Origin: Flavobacterium luminosum
Lineage (GTDB): Bacteria > Bacteroidota > Bacteroidia > Flavobacteriales > Flavobacteriaceae
Direction: 5' to 3'
DNA: 64,000 bases
NCBI RefSeq assembly: GCF_023635005.1
Contig: NZ_JAMLJM010000001.1
Coordinates: 1 to 64,000, forward strand
Shown here in pieces: positions 35,397-44,806 of this stretch. Each line of letters begins with the position of its first letter. Position 1 is the first letter of the stretch. Below the pieces are notes generated by a model. It had not been told where the DNA came from. It made no database searches and saw nothing but the letters and a program-made list of their open reading frames with translations. The translations under genes were made by a program, and so were the position numbers.

Positions 35397-36180
35397 TTAC
35401 ATCCAGAATAAAACTAATTTTTCTCCAGAATACGGAGTAATTTTAGGTTCTGGTTTGGGAGGATTTACCAATGATATAGAAATTGAATTCATCTTACCAT
35501 ATAGTGAAATTCCTAATTTTCCTATTTCTACCGTTGAAGGCCATAAAGGCGCTTTGGTTTTTGGAAATATAAACGGAAAAAAAGTAGTAGCCATGCAAGG
35601 ACGTTTTCATTTTTATGAAGGCTACAGCATGAAAGAAGTTACTTTCCCGGTAAGAGTAATGAAATATTTAGGAGTTACAAAACTAATTGTATCCAATGCT
35701 TCGGGTGGTGTAAATCCAAATTATACAGTAGGTTCTATTGTAATTATCAAAGACCATGTTAACATGATGCCTGAACATCCTCTACGTGGCAAAAACGACG
35801 AGCGTTTCGGCCCTAGATTTGTCAATATGAGTGAGCCTTACAGCCGAAAAATGATGGCAAAAGCCAAAGAAATTGCTTCTGAATTAAACATAACGATACA
35901 AGACGGCGTTTATTTAGGATTGCAAGGACCAACTTTTGAAACTTTAGCAGAATACAGAATGGTTAAGGCTTTGGGATGTGATTGCGTTGGTATGTCGACT
36001 GTGCCTGAAGTTATTGTAGCCCGCCACATGGAATTGGAAACATTTGGTATTTCTGTAATTACTGATATGGGAGATGCAGAAAGTATCGATACAATTTCAC
36101 ACGAAGAAGTCCTAGAGGCTGCACGAGGAGCTGAACCTCATGTTCGTCAGTTAATTAAAGAATTAATCACACAATATTAG
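35368..36180 (+). CDS. punA: purine-nucleoside phosphorylase, trimeric type
   Basis: A 270-aa enzyme that phosphorolyses purine nucleosides. Key blocks are present: GVILGSGLGGF (phosphate loop), MQGRFHFYEGYSM (His/Arg/Tyr), SNASGGVNPNYTVGS, TFETLAEYRMVKALGCDCVG and MSTVPEVIVARHM (Glu and Met that hold base and ribose), and ITDMGDAES in place of the usual T-N-x-A base-binding segment. The last feature suggests altered purine selectivity. It begins inside lpxK and its stop overlaps the convergent kinase gene by 4 nt. Confidence 0.94.
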   Translation: MWEQVQETVDYIQNKTNFSPEYGVILGSGLGGFTNDIEIEFILPYSEIPNFPISTVEGHKGALVFGNINGKKVVAMQGRFHFYEGYSMKEVTFPVRVMKYLGVTKLIVSNASGGVNPNYTVGSIVIIKDHVNMMPEHPLRGKNDERFGPRFVNMSEPYSRKMMAKAKEIASELNITIQDGVYLGLQGPTFETLAEYRMVKALGCDCVGMSTVPEVIVARHMELETFGISVITDMGDAESIDTISHEEVLEAARGAEPHVRQLIKELITQY

Positions 36181-38372
36181 TATTCAAAAACCAAATTAGT
36201 CTCGATAATTTTATAAAAATTATCGGGATTAAATGGTTTGGTAATCACATCGGTCATACCGTAAGAAAGTAACATTTCTCTATTTTCGTTCAAGGATATA
36301 GCAGTTAAGGCTATGATAGGAGTCACTGCATCAAACGTTCTAATCTGTTCCGTAGCTATAGTACCGTTGATACCCGGCAAATGAACATCCATTAAAACCA
36401 AATCGTATTTATTTTTACGCATCATTTCGATAGCATCTTCTCCGGTTTCACAGATTTCGGCAATCATACGTTTCTTTTCAAGAATTTTCTTGGTAATCAT
36501 TTGGTTGATCTTATTATCCTCTACCAATAAAATTCTCTTATTAATAAATACTTTTTCATCTATAATTTCATCCGCGTTCTTAGTCACTACTTCCTCTCCT
36601 ATTTTAAATTCGAGATCAAAGTAGAAAGTCGACCCAACACCTACTTCACTCTTTACGCTAATTTGAGAGCCCATCAAAGCAATCAGTCTTTTCACAATGG
36701 TCAAACCAAGACCAGTTCCTCCATATTTTCTATTGATTTCGACCGATCCTTGTGAAAAACTATCAAAAATAGATTCTTGTTTTTCTCGCGGAATACCAAT
36801 ACCGGTATCTTGCACTTCGAAACTTAACTTACAATTTTCCTCGTCTTTACTCACTAATTTTGCCGCAACAATGATGCTTCCATTCTTGGTGAATTTAAGC
36901 GCATTATTGATAAGGTTGATAAAAATTTGCGACAGTTTTGTGGTATCACCAACCAAGAAGTCAGGAACGGCATCATCTATTCTTAAAACAAAATCATTGT
37001 TGTTTTGACTCGCTTGTTCTTTTAATGAATTTTGAATATTCTGTAGCAGTTCTCTAACATTGAAATTGATTTTTTCAATTTCGATATTATTAGATTCAAT
37101 TCTGTTTATTTCGAGAATATCATTAATATAGGTAAGAAGATAATTTCCAGAGAACTTCAACGATTTTAAATATTCTATTTGACTCGCTTTCGGCCTATCT
37201 TCCAACAAGATATGAGTAATTCCGTTAATCGCGTTTAGTGGTGTTCGCAATTCATGACTTACGGTTGACAAGAATTCTGCTCTAGCTTGTGAAGCTTTTT
37301 CGATTCGCTCTTTAGCTTCTTCCAACTCTAAGTTTTTCTCCCGAAGCAACTCATTGGACTTGTTACGAATAATATTATTTTTATACAAGGATAAACTCAA
37401 TAAGGACAAAATTGTAATTAATGCAATACTTAAAATATTAATCAATCTTGAAAATTTCCCGGCTTTTTCTTGCTCTCTTCGCTCTTTGTCCAGTTTTTCC
37501 ATGTCGCGCATGATATCTCCCACTTTAACCTGTTCTGAAATCAAGGTTTTTTTCTGGTTTAAAGCTATAACATCAAGCGAATCTTTTAGTTTGGTATGAA
37601 TTTTTAGATAATCTAGGGATTTATTCATTATCCCTATTTTTTCGTAAAGCTCACTCAGCTTTTTAGCTACTTTTAATTGTTGTTGTATATTTTTACTGGC
37701 AACACTAATATCAAAAGCTTTTATTAAATACTGTAATGCTTCTTCATTATCATTTTTAGCATCTTTGATTACCCCAAGTTGATAAAAGGCTTCCGATTGA
37801 AGATTGAAAGTATCCTTGCCTTTTGAAGGCATACGAACCAAGTTATTTAGAGCAGATTCGGCAATTTTAACTTCATTTTTTTCTAAATACAATAAAGCCT
37901 TTTGTAAATCTACCATGTTTTTACCATTGGTTAGATTCATTGTTTCATAAACCATATTGGCTTTATTGAAATATGATTCGGCTTTACTGAAATTACTCTT
38001 GTGCATATAACAAACACCAAGATTGTAATAAGAAAGCGCTTGTTTGGCACTGGGTTCCAAAGTATTGTATATAGAAACAGCCCTGATTAATTTTTCTATG
38101 GCTTCTTCATATTTTTTCAGCTCAACATAAACTATTCCTAGGGTGTAATAACTGTTAGCCAAACTAAGCTCATTAGTATGCTTTTTAGAATACACTATTG
38201 CCTTGTTGGCATTTTCAAGAGCTTTGTCAAAAATCTTGTTATTTTTGTAGTAAACCGCTGTTTCGGAATAATAATAAGAACTATCGATAGCAAAATCGTC
38301 TTCGAATTTATTGGCGGCAAACCCCAATAAACAGAATAGATTCATAAAAAAAAGTAAGGCCTTTTTAGACAT
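36177..38372 (-). CDS. TPR-containing hybrid sensor histidine kinase/response regulator
   Basis: A 731-aa signalling protein. A signal/anchor segment (ALLFFMNLFCLLGFA) precedes an extracytoplasmic array of TPR repeats (about 25-270; SLANSYYTLGIVYVELKKYEEAI is one), a coiled linker and a TM helix near 310 (LINILSIALITILSLLSLSLY). The kinase core shows TVSHELRTPLNAING (phospho-His), LINNALKFTKNG and GTGLGLTIVKRL. A C-terminal receiver carries the acceptor aspartate in DLVLMDVHLPGING. It has no DNA-binding output, so a phosphotransfer partner is expected elsewhere. It stands alone, convergent with punA. Confidence 0.95.
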   Translation of the reverse strand: MSKKALLFFMNLFCLLGFAANKFEDDFAIDSSYYYSETAVYYKNNKIFDKALENANKAIVYSKKHTNELSLANSYYTLGIVYVELKKYEEAIEKLIRAVSIYNTLEPSAKQALSYYNLGVCYMHKSNFSKAESYFNKANMVYETMNLTNGKNMVDLQKALLYLEKNEVKIAESALNNLVRMPSKGKDTFNLQSEAFYQLGVIKDAKNDNEEALQYLIKAFDISVASKNIQQQLKVAKKLSELYEKIGIMNKSLDYLKIHTKLKDSLDVIALNQKKTLISEQVKVGDIMRDMEKLDKERREQEKAGKFSRLINILSIALITILSLLSLSLYKNNIIRNKSNELLREKNLELEEAKERIEKASQARAEFLSTVSHELRTPLNAINGITHILLEDRPKASQIEYLKSLKFSGNYLLTYINDILEINRIESNNIEIEKINFNVRELLQNIQNSLKEQASQNNNDFVLRIDDAVPDFLVGDTTKLSQIFINLINNALKFTKNGSIIVAAKLVSKDEENCKLSFEVQDTGIGIPREKQESIFDSFSQGSVEINRKYGGTGLGLTIVKRLIALMGSQISVKSEVGVGSTFYFDLEFKIGEEVVTKNADEIIDEKVFINKRILLVEDNKINQMITKKILEKKRMIAEICETGEDAIEMMRKNKYDLVLMDVHLPGINGTIATEQIRTFDAVTPIIALTAISLNENREMLLSYGMTDVITKPFNPDNFYKIIETNLVFEY

Positions 38373-38406
38373 ATTTTAGCGATAGTACAAAATTCCTTAA
38401 ATATAA

Positions 38407-39408
38407 TTATTTTTTATTAATGTAATCAATTAAATCAATAATTCGAGAAGAATAGCCAATTTCGTTGTCATACCATCCAACTACTTTAACCATTTTATCG
38501 ATAACAGAAGTTAACTGAGCATCAAACAAACAAGAATTACGATTACCTAAAATATCAACCGAAACAATTGGATCCTCGGTATAGGCTAAAATACCTTTTA
38601 AGGAATCTTCTGAAGCTGTTCTAAAAGCCTCATTGATCTCCTCAATGGTCACTTGTCGCTGCACATTAAACGTAATATCCGTTAGTGAACCATCCGGAAC
38701 CGGAACACGAATTCCACATCCTCCAATTTTTTGTTCAAGTTCAGGAAAAATTTTAGTCAATGCTTTTGCTGCCCCAGTCGTTGTAGGCACTATCGATTGA
38801 GCTGCCCCTCGAGCACGACGTAAATCTTTGTGGGGTTGGTCATGTAAACTCTGATCGGTTGTATAAGAGTGCACTGTTGTTATGTAAGCTTGTTCTATCC
38901 CACACAATTCCTGAATAACCTTAATCATCGGAGCTGCATTATTCGTGGTACAGCTAGCATTGGAAACAATTAACTCGCTACCGTCTAAAATCGTTTCATT
39001 AACCCCTAAAACCACCGTTTTTATCTTTTCAACTTCAGCAGGAGCAGAAAGAATAACTTTTTTAGCACCGGCAGTAATATGCTGGTAAATTGCTTCGTAC
39101 GTTTTGTGTTTTCCTGTTGATTCAATGACAAAATCGATATCTAACGATTTCCAATCTAAGTTTTTGATTTCTTTTTCATGAAAAAACACATAAGGCTTGT
39201 CATCAACGATGATAGCATTATCATTACAAGAGATTTGATTCGACAAGACACCATGAATGCTATCATATTTTAATAAATGAGCCATGGTTTTGTTATCGGC
39301 TATATCATTTATTGCCACGACTTCAATGGTGGGATGATTTAACAACAATCGAAAAAGATTTCTTCCGATTCTTCCGAAACCGTTAATTGCTATTTTTGTT
39401 TTATTCAT
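38407..39408 (-). CDS. gap: glyceraldehyde-3-phosphate dehydrogenase
   Basis: A 333-aa phosphorylating GAPDH of glycolysis/gluconeogenesis. INGFGRIGRNLFRLL binds NAD, NDIADNKTMAHLLKYDS follows, and the active-site cysteine is in SNASCTTNNAAP (about residue 152). RRARGAAQSIVPTTTGAAKA and WYDNEIGYSSRI are conserved. It overlaps the CDF transporter gene by 8 nt, an unusual coupling for a core glycolytic enzyme, so it may be a second isoform rather than the main one. Confidence 0.96.
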   Translation of the reverse strand: MNKTKIAINGFGRIGRNLFRLLLNHPTIEVVAINDIADNKTMAHLLKYDSIHGVLSNQISCNDNAIIVDDKPYVFFHEKEIKNLDWKSLDIDFVIESTGKHKTYEAIYQHITAGAKKVILSAPAEVEKIKTVVLGVNETILDGSELIVSNASCTTNNAAPMIKVIQELCGIEQAYITTVHSYTTDQSLHDQPHKDLRRARGAAQSIVPTTTGAAKALTKIFPELEQKIGGCGIRVPVPDGSLTDITFNVQRQVTIEEINEAFRTASEDSLKGILAYTEDPIVSVDILGNRNSCLFDAQLTSVIDKMVKVVGWYDNEIGYSSRIIDLIDYINKK

Positions 39409-40270
39409 GTGGTTCTATATGTATCAAAACATGTCCTAATTGAGGTATTTGATCTCTAAGAGTATCTTTGAGTTGGTGCGCAATATCATGCCCTTCCTTA
39501 ACTGTAATTTGAGCATTCACTACGGCATGAAGATCTACGTGATAGACCATTCCGGCTTTTCTGACAAAACATTTTTCAGTAGTAACAATTCCTTCTACTT
39601 GTTGTGCCACCTTTCGAACATCTACAATTAAATCATCATACAAATGTTCGTCCATTATTTCTCCCAAAGCTGGTCTGAAAATCAAATAACTATTGTACAA
39701 AATAAAAAATGAAGCCAACAATGCCGCCCAATCGTCGGCCGCTTCATATCCTTTTCCCAAAAAGATTGCGATAGAAATTCCTATGATTGCTGCTACAGAA
39801 GTTATCGCATCGCTACGATGATGCCAAGCATCTGCTTTTAAAGAAGAACTATTGGTTTCTTTGGCTTTTTTCATCACCATTTGAAACGAAACTTCTTTCC
39901 AAACTATAATCACTCCTAAAACAATGAGTGTCCAAGATTTAGGCAAATCATGTGGCGTTTGGATATTGATAATACTTTCATGCGCAATAATTCCTGCGGA
40001 AGTTATCAAAAAGCCAACGACAAGAAACGTTACTAAAGCTTCTGCTCTTCCATGCCCATAGGGATGATTCTCATCGGCAGGTTTGTTCGCATATTTAAGT
40101 CCAAGTAGCACCAAAAAGGAAGAAAATATATCTGTTGTAGACTCTATGGCATCGGCAATAAGAGCATACGAATTTCCAAAAAAACCCGCCAAGCCTTTAA
40201 CAACAGCTAAGGCCGCATTTCCAATCAGACTAAAATAGGTAGCCTTAATAGCTGTTTGCGCGTTACTCAT
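39401..40270 (-). CDS. cation diffusion facilitator family metal transporter
   Basis: A 289-aa inner-membrane metal/proton antiporter. Six TM helices span residues 10-210. Metal-site residues appear in DAIESTTDIFSSFLVLLG (TM2) and ADAWHHRSDAITSVAA (TM5, H-x-x-x-D). HPYGHGRAEAL in the loop is a CDF signature. The C-terminal cytoplasmic ferredoxin-like domain has VDLHAVVNAQITVKEGHDIA and ends HVLIHIEPHE. It would export divalent cations such as zinc, iron or manganese; specificity is not readable. Same operon as gap. Confidence 0.94.
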   Translation of the reverse strand: MSNAQTAIKATYFSLIGNAALAVVKGLAGFFGNSYALIADAIESTTDIFSSFLVLLGLKYANKPADENHPYGHGRAEALVTFLVVGFLITSAGIIAHESIINIQTPHDLPKSWTLIVLGVIIVWKEVSFQMVMKKAKETNSSSLKADAWHHRSDAITSVAAIIGISIAIFLGKGYEAADDWAALLASFFILYNSYLIFRPALGEIMDEHLYDDLIVDVRKVAQQVEGIVTTEKCFVRKAGMVYHVDLHAVVNAQITVKEGHDIAHQLKDTLRDQIPQLGHVLIHIEPHE

Positions 40271-40284
40271 CTCGGAAATTTGAA

Positions 40285-41157
40285 TTATAAAATATGTTTT
40301 TGTGCATGGTACGAAGAACGAACCAAGGCACCACTTTCTACATGACGGAAACCTAACTCTTTTCCTATTTGTTCGTATTTTGCAAACTGTTCAGGAGTAA
40401 TGTATTCTTTTACCGGTAAATGTTTTTTACTAGGTTGTAGGTATTGACCAATCGTAACAATATCAACATTAGCTTCACGAAGATCTTTCATGGTTTGAAT
40501 TACCTCTTCTTCTGTTTCTCCTAAGCCCAACATAATACCAGACTTAGTTCTTCGGATACCTTTTTCTTTTAGGTATTTTAGCACCGCTAAACTTCTATCA
40601 TACTTAGCCTGAATACGTACTTCGCGTGTTAAACGACGTACTGTTTCCATGTTATGCGATACCACTTCAGGATTGGCTTCAATAATACGATCCAAATGAC
40701 GTTCGATACCTTGAAAATCAGGTATTAATGTCTCCAAGGTCGTTTCAGGATTCATTCTTCGAATCGCTTTAATTGTTTCTGCCCAAATAATAGACCCCAT
40801 GTCTTTTAAATCGTCACGATCTACACTGGTAATTACCGCATGCTTAATCTTCATAATTTTTATCGAACGAGCCACTTTTTCTGGTTCATCCCATTCTACA
40901 TCTTCAGGTCTACCTGTTTTAACACCGCAAAACCCACAAGAGCGTGTGCAGATATTCCCTAAAATCATGAAAGTAGCGGTACCTTCTCCCCAGCATTCTC
41001 CCATATTTGGACAACTTCCTGAAGTACAAATAGTATTCAGTTTGTATTTGTCGACTAAACCTCTGAGTTCTGTATATTTTTCTCCTATTGGCAGTTTAAC
41101 TTTTAACCATTTTGGTTTTCCTACCGGAAGTATATTTGATTGCGTAGCTGTTTCCAT
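40285..41157 (-). CDS. lipA: lipoyl synthase
   Basis: A 290-aa radical SAM enzyme inserting two sulphurs into octanoyl groups. The auxiliary cluster motif [13 protein letters not shown], the radical SAM motif CTRSCGFC and the C-terminal RSSYHA serine ligand are all present. ATG 41157 is chosen because the upstream in-frame ATG at 41178 lies inside the promoter box (41175-41183). Length is usual. It is 14 nt upstream of the CDF gene and may drive it. Confidence 0.96.
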   Translation of the reverse strand: METATQSNILPVGKPKWLKVKLPIGEKYTELRGLVDKYKLNTICTSGSCPNMGECWGEGTATFMILGNICTRSCGFCGVKTGRPEDVEWDEPEKVARSIKIMKIKHAVITSVDRDDLKDMGSIIWAETIKAIRRMNPETTLETLIPDFQGIERHLDRIIEANPEVVSHNMETVRRLTREVRIQAKYDRSLAVLKYLKEKGIRRTKSGIMLGLGETEEEVIQTMKDLREANVDIVTIGQYLQPSKKHLPVKEYITPEQFAKYEQIGKELGFRHVESGALVRSSYHAQKHIL

Positions 41158-41174
41158 ATCGAAAATTTTGCATT

Positions 41175-41183
41175 GCAAAGATA
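41175..41183 (-). promoter_or_regulatory. Bacteroidota -7 box for lipA (TATCTTTGC)
   Basis: On the minus strand TATCTTTGC matches the consensus exactly, 17 nt before the chosen lipA ATG. No TTG was found at the expected -33 spacing. It decides the start codon of lipA. Confidence 0.6.
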
Positions 41184-41243
41184 CGGATTGTTGTTTATTG
41201 AAAGATTTGTTTATAAGTTATATTTAACTTGATTTTAGAAAAA

Positions 41244-41274
41244 AAGCCATTCAACAATTAAGATCGAATGACTT
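41244..41274 (-). terminator. intrinsic terminator after tonB
   Basis: On the minus strand AAGTCATTC (41274-41266) pairs with GAATGGCTT (41252-41244) through one G-T pair, followed by a T-run. It lies just after the tonB-family stop codon. Confidence 0.65.
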
Positions 41275-41290
41275 CATAAAAATTTAAAAA

Positions 41291-42112
41291 TTATTGCATT
41301 TGGACTACAATAGGTAAAGAATATTGTGTTCTTACCGTTTGCCCTTGATACATTCCGGGTTCCCATTTTGTTTTGATAGATTTTAACACACGAATCGCTT
41401 CCTGATCTAATCCAAATCCAGGATTTTTAGGTACGGTAATACCAGACAAACTTCCATCGCGTTCCACCACAAAGAAAACTACAACACGAACCGTTTTTCC
41501 TTCATCCATTTCAGGAGTTTTAAATCGACTTCCTACTATTTGCAAAAAAGCGTTAATCCCACCCGGAAACAACGGGCTTTTATCTACAGTTGCCGTAGTC
41601 ATGATTTCAGGCGTTTTAACAGTCTCTCCAACAGAATCGGTACCTGAACCATTCACAAATGAAGCACCTGATCCTAGTGAAGCATTAGCATCTTCAGAAG
41701 TCGGTTTTCCTATATCTTGAGGTTTAGTAAACTCGACTTCGGGTGCTTGCGAAGCTTCCACCACTGTGGGATTAATCAAATTTTGTGTAGTGATTGGAAC
41801 TTGTGCTGCAGCAGCTTTTCTTTTTACAAACTCTTCTTTCTTTTTAGGAATTTCTTTAATCTCCCTTAAATCTGCAACGACTATCCTTTCATCAATAATA
41901 ATTTTTGGTTCTGGAATCACTTCTTTTTCTACAAATGAACTCAACAAAACGGGCAACAAAATCAGACTTGCTAAAAAAACCAAAGCAGTAAAAAATGCCT
42001 TAAGTGTTGTTTCTCCCTGCTCACGTCTTAACTGATAAGCACCATACTCCTTGTTTTTTCCTTCAAAAACAAGCTCTAACCATTCGGTTTTGGTAATGTT
42101 TAATTTTGACAT
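41291..42112 (-). CDS. tonB: energy transducer TonB family protein
   Basis: A 273-aa TonB. A cytoplasmic N terminus of about 35 residues with EGKNKEYGAYQLRRE (typical of Bacteroidota TonB) precedes one TM helix (ALVFLASLILLPVLLSSFV), a Lys/Pro/Glu-rich periplasmic linker and the C-terminal TonB domain: FFVVERDGSLSGITVPKNPG, LDQEAIRVLKSIKTKWEPGM and TQYSLPIVVQMQ. It would couple proton-motive force to outer-membrane receptors, potentially including the receptor-like protein at 11697. It is transcribed alone, with 288 nt upstream. Confidence 0.93.
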   Translation of the reverse strand: MSKLNITKTEWLELVFEGKNKEYGAYQLRREQGETTLKAFFTALVFLASLILLPVLLSSFVEKEVIPEPKIIIDERIVVADLREIKEIPKKKEEFVKRKAAAAQVPITTQNLINPTVVEASQAPEVEFTKPQDIGKPTSEDANASLGSGASFVNGSGTDSVGETVKTPEIMTTATVDKSPLFPGGINAFLQIVGSRFKTPEMDEGKTVRVVVFFVVERDGSLSGITVPKNPGFGLDQEAIRVLKSIKTKWEPGMYQGQTVRTQYSLPIVVQMQ

Positions 42113-42400
42113 AATTTCTCATTTTTATAGTTAATTAATAATCTTTCAACCTTATTATTAACCAAGTGAAAATATCATGCCAAAATTTTGTTAAAACAAT
42201 TAAATATTTAAATAAATTAACAATTTTATTATTTTTAAAACAATAATATAGAAATTAATCTAAAAATATTGTGACGACAGACACACCAAATACTCGCTTG
42301 AGGCAGTAAACATCAGCATTAACAATGATTCTCCAAAAAGTTTTAAAAAATTATGGATTCAGAAAAATATTATGTTGCAACCCAAACAACAAGATAAAAA
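42113..42400. other. AT-rich intergenic region upstream of tonB
   Basis: 288 bp between the sigma-factor gene and tonB on the same strand. It is extremely AT-rich (42180-42260) with no ORF and no clear TAnnTTTG box. It probably contains the tonB promoter. Confidence 0.4.
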
Positions 42401-42949
42401 CTATCCTTTAGAAATGATTTCGGCCAATAATTTTTTGGCTCTCAACAACTTAATTTTAACGTTGTTTAAGGGTTCTTGAAGTTCTTCCGCGATTTCCTGA
42501 TACGTCATCTCTTGAAAATATCGCATTTGAATTACTTCCTGATAAGCAGGCTTCAGTTTCTTAATAAATTGCAGTAAACGATTTAGATTTTGCTCTGTGA
42601 TAATTTGATCTTCGGCAGACGGGGTATCATCAGCCACTCCGTAAGCTATATGATCTTCTTCATCAGTAATGTCGATAAACAGACTTGATTTTTTCTTTCG
42701 AAGCAAATCGATATGAACATTTTTCGCTATAGCAATCAACCAAGTATTAAACTGAAATTCAGTATTATACGTAGCAAGTTTATCAAAAGCCTTTGAAAAA
42801 GTTTCAATAGTAATATCTTCGGCATCTGTTTCGTTTTCGGTTCGCTGCAACATAAAGGCATACACCTCATTCCAATACTTATCCAATAAGTACGTGAATG
42901 CCACTTGATCTCCTTTGATGGCTTTTTCGATATACTGCTTTATTTCCAA
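42401..42949 (-). CDS. ECF-type RNA polymerase sigma factor
   Basis: A 182-aa sigma-70 family factor. Region 2 is LDKYWNEVYAFMLQRTENET, DAEDITIETFSKAFDKLATY and FNTWLIAIAKNVHIDLLRKK; region 4 is KLKPAYQEVIQMRYFQEMTY then QEIAEELQEPLNNVKIKLLR, the HTH that reads the -35. A short acidic linker joins them. No anti-sigma gene is adjacent; instead it overlaps the upstream glycosyltransferase gene by 10 nt. Regulon unknown. Confidence 0.94.
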   Translation of the reverse strand: MEIKQYIEKAIKGDQVAFTYLLDKYWNEVYAFMLQRTENETDAEDITIETFSKAFDKLATYNTEFQFNTWLIAIAKNVHIDLLRKKKSSLFIDITDEEDHIAYGVADDTPSAEDQIITEQNLNRLLQFIKKLKPAYQEVIQMRYFQEMTYQEIAEELQEPLNNVKIKLLRAKKLLAEIISKG

Positions 42950-44052
42950 GTAACTGGTTTTGAGAAAAGATTTCTAAAAAAAACATTAATCTGCGTGAAG
43001 ATAAGAATAATTTCCAATACCGGATACCAGTAGATTACATCTTTTTCATCCAATTTACCTGCTGAAAATCCGAGCGAAATCCAAGAAACTAAATATCGGA
43101 AAGCTATTGCGCTTAAAACAACAATCCATTCGAATTGCAATGCCAATAAAGGGATAGGAAGAAGATAAAAAAACAATTGTGTAAAATAGAATAATGACAA
43201 TTGAAACTTATCAAAACTCTTATAATAAACAGCCGTTGAAGCATGACGACGCTTTTGCATAAACCATTCACCAAAAGTTTCTTTAGGTCGAGAATACGTA
43301 AAACCTTCAGGATTAAAAGAAATGGTTGTATTGTTTTTATGTGCCGCTTCATTGACAAACAAATCGTCATCACCAGAACGAATTTTCATATGATTGATAA
43401 ATCCGTTTACTCTAAAAAACTCTTCTTTTTTATAAGCTAAATTACGTCCAACACCCATGTAAGGCTTGCCTACTTTTGCCCAACCAAAATATTGCGTAGC
43501 GGTTAGTAAAGTTTCAAAACGGATTAATTTATTTAAAAAACCAGACATTTTCTCGTACGCTCCATAACCCAAAACAAAGGTTTTATGCATCGTAAAATGC
43601 GAAGTCATTTCAGCAATCCACTCATTGGTAGCAGGATAGCAATCGGCATCGGTGAATAACAAATACTCATTCGAAGCTGCTTTAATTCCTAAAGTAAGAG
43701 CAAACTTTTTATTTCCCCAAAAGGCTTCATTGTTTTCAACTTTAACCAATTTTAAGTTGTGATGTGTTTTTTGAAATTCTTCAATCAAAAAACGAGTATC
43801 ATCACTAGAAGCATCATCAATTACCACTACTTCATAACTAGGATAATTTTGATTTAGCAGTAAAGGAAGGTAATTTTTAATATTTTCTTCCTCGTTTTTA
43901 GCGCAAACTATTACCGAAACCGACAGGTGTTTTGGCGCTACTTTTTCACTTTTTGCAAATGAAAATTTACCAAAAACAAACAAATAATACACCACCTGAA
44001 TGGTCACCACTGTTAAAAAAAAGATAAGTAAAACAAGTAAAAATTGCTCCAT
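42940..44052 (-). CDS. membrane glycosyltransferase family 2
   Basis: A 370-aa GT-A glycosyltransferase. One N-terminal TM helix (VLLIFFLTVVTIQVVYYLFV) precedes the catalytic domain: VSVIVCAKNEEENIKNYLPL, VVVIDDASSDDT, TDADCYP (D-x-D), SGDDDLFVNEA (catalytic acid) and MQKRRHAST in place of Q-x-x-R-W. Two or three C-terminal TM helices follow. It probably extends a polysaccharide or lipid-linked sugar, with unknown substrates. It is coupled to the ECF sigma gene and has its own promoter box upstream. Confidence 0.9.
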   Translation of the reverse strand: MEQFLLVLLIFFLTVVTIQVVYYLFVFGKFSFAKSEKVAPKHLSVSVIVCAKNEEENIKNYLPLLLNQNYPSYEVVVIDDASSDDTRFLIEEFQKTHHNLKLVKVENNEAFWGNKKFALTLGIKAASNEYLLFTDADCYPATNEWIAEMTSHFTMHKTFVLGYGAYEKMSGFLNKLIRFETLLTATQYFGWAKVGKPYMGVGRNLAYKKEEFFRVNGFINHMKIRSGDDDLFVNEAAHKNNTTISFNPEGFTYSRPKETFGEWFMQKRRHASTAVYYKSFDKFQLSLFYFTQLFFYLLPIPLLALQFEWIVVLSAIAFRYLVSWISLGFSAGKLDEKDVIYWYPVLEIILIFTQINVFFRNLFSKPVTWK

Positions 44053-44074
44053 AAAACTCTCTGAAAAATGTGGT

Positions 44075-44083
44075 GCAAAGGTA
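44075..44083 (-). promoter_or_regulatory. Bacteroidota -7 box for the glycosyltransferase/sigma operon (TACCTTTGC)
   Basis: On the minus strand TACCTTTGC matches TAnnTTTGC exactly, about 22 nt before the glycosyltransferase ATG. No TTG was seen at -33. Confidence 0.55.
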
Positions 44084-44113
44084 ATAAAAAGTTATAAGTT
44101 TACGGTAAGCCGT

Positions 44114-44731
44114 TTATAGATTTGTTCTGTTTTTTCGCATTTCGAAAGCCACTTTTTGATCATTACTATCTTCAGATTTTTCTAGATGGTGAATGATATT
44201 ATTATAGTTTTTATCATCTCTGTTTTGCGATAATTTTTTCTGTGCTTGAATCTCAGAAATTTCAATTTCAAAAGCGAATACACCCAAGGCTTCTCGCATG
44301 GTTCTTGAGGACAAATCTTCTACTCGAATTGGTTTTTCTTGCTTTTGTTCATATTTATCGACCAACTTTTTTAAAGACTTTATCGTTTGTTCATGATTCA
44401 ACGGTCGAAGTTTTCCGTAAACGTGAACAGCTAGATAATTCCAAGTAGGTACATTTTCATGGTCATACCAAGATGAAGAAATATAAGAATGAGGCCCGTT
44501 AAAAATAACCAAAACCTCTTGTTCTTCTTTGAAGTTTAACGCTTGAGGATTTGCTTTTGCTATATGTCCGCTTAGTATTGATTTTCCTTCTACCTTTTCT
44601 AAAAAAAGAGGCACATGTGTTCCCCAGAACTTCCCATCCGCCTGGTTAATCAAAATAGCAAATCCATTCTCATGAATAAATTCTTCTATTTCTGATTGGC
44701 ACTCATTTTTATAAATATCAGGAATATACAT
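44114..44731 (-). CDS. FMN-binding PaiB-family protein
   Basis: A 205-aa protein of the PaiB split-barrel family. It has FIHENGFAILINQADGKFWG, THVPLFLE, LSGHIAKANPQ and VIFNGPHSYISSSWYDHENV then PTWNYLAVHVYGKLR, all family blocks, and FEIEISEIQAQKKLSQNRDD at the C terminus. PaiB in Bacillus is linked to negative control of sporulation and protease genes; here a flavin-binding or pyridoxamine-oxidase-like role is equally possible. No polyamine acetyltransferase partner (PaiA) is adjacent. Confidence 0.9.
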   Translation of the reverse strand: MYIPDIYKNECQSEIEEFIHENGFAILINQADGKFWGTHVPLFLEKVEGKSILSGHIAKANPQALNFKEEQEVLVIFNGPHSYISSSWYDHENVPTWNYLAVHVYGKLRPLNHEQTIKSLKKLVDKYEQKQEKPIRVEDLSSRTMREALGVFAFEIEISEIQAQKKLSQNRDDKNYNNIIHHLEKSEDSNDQKVAFEMRKNRTNL

Positions 44732-44806
44732 AGGTAAGAAGAATTAATAATTACAGAAAAAGATCGAACTTAACACCTATCCATTGATAAGCAAAGAGTA
44801 TTTTTT

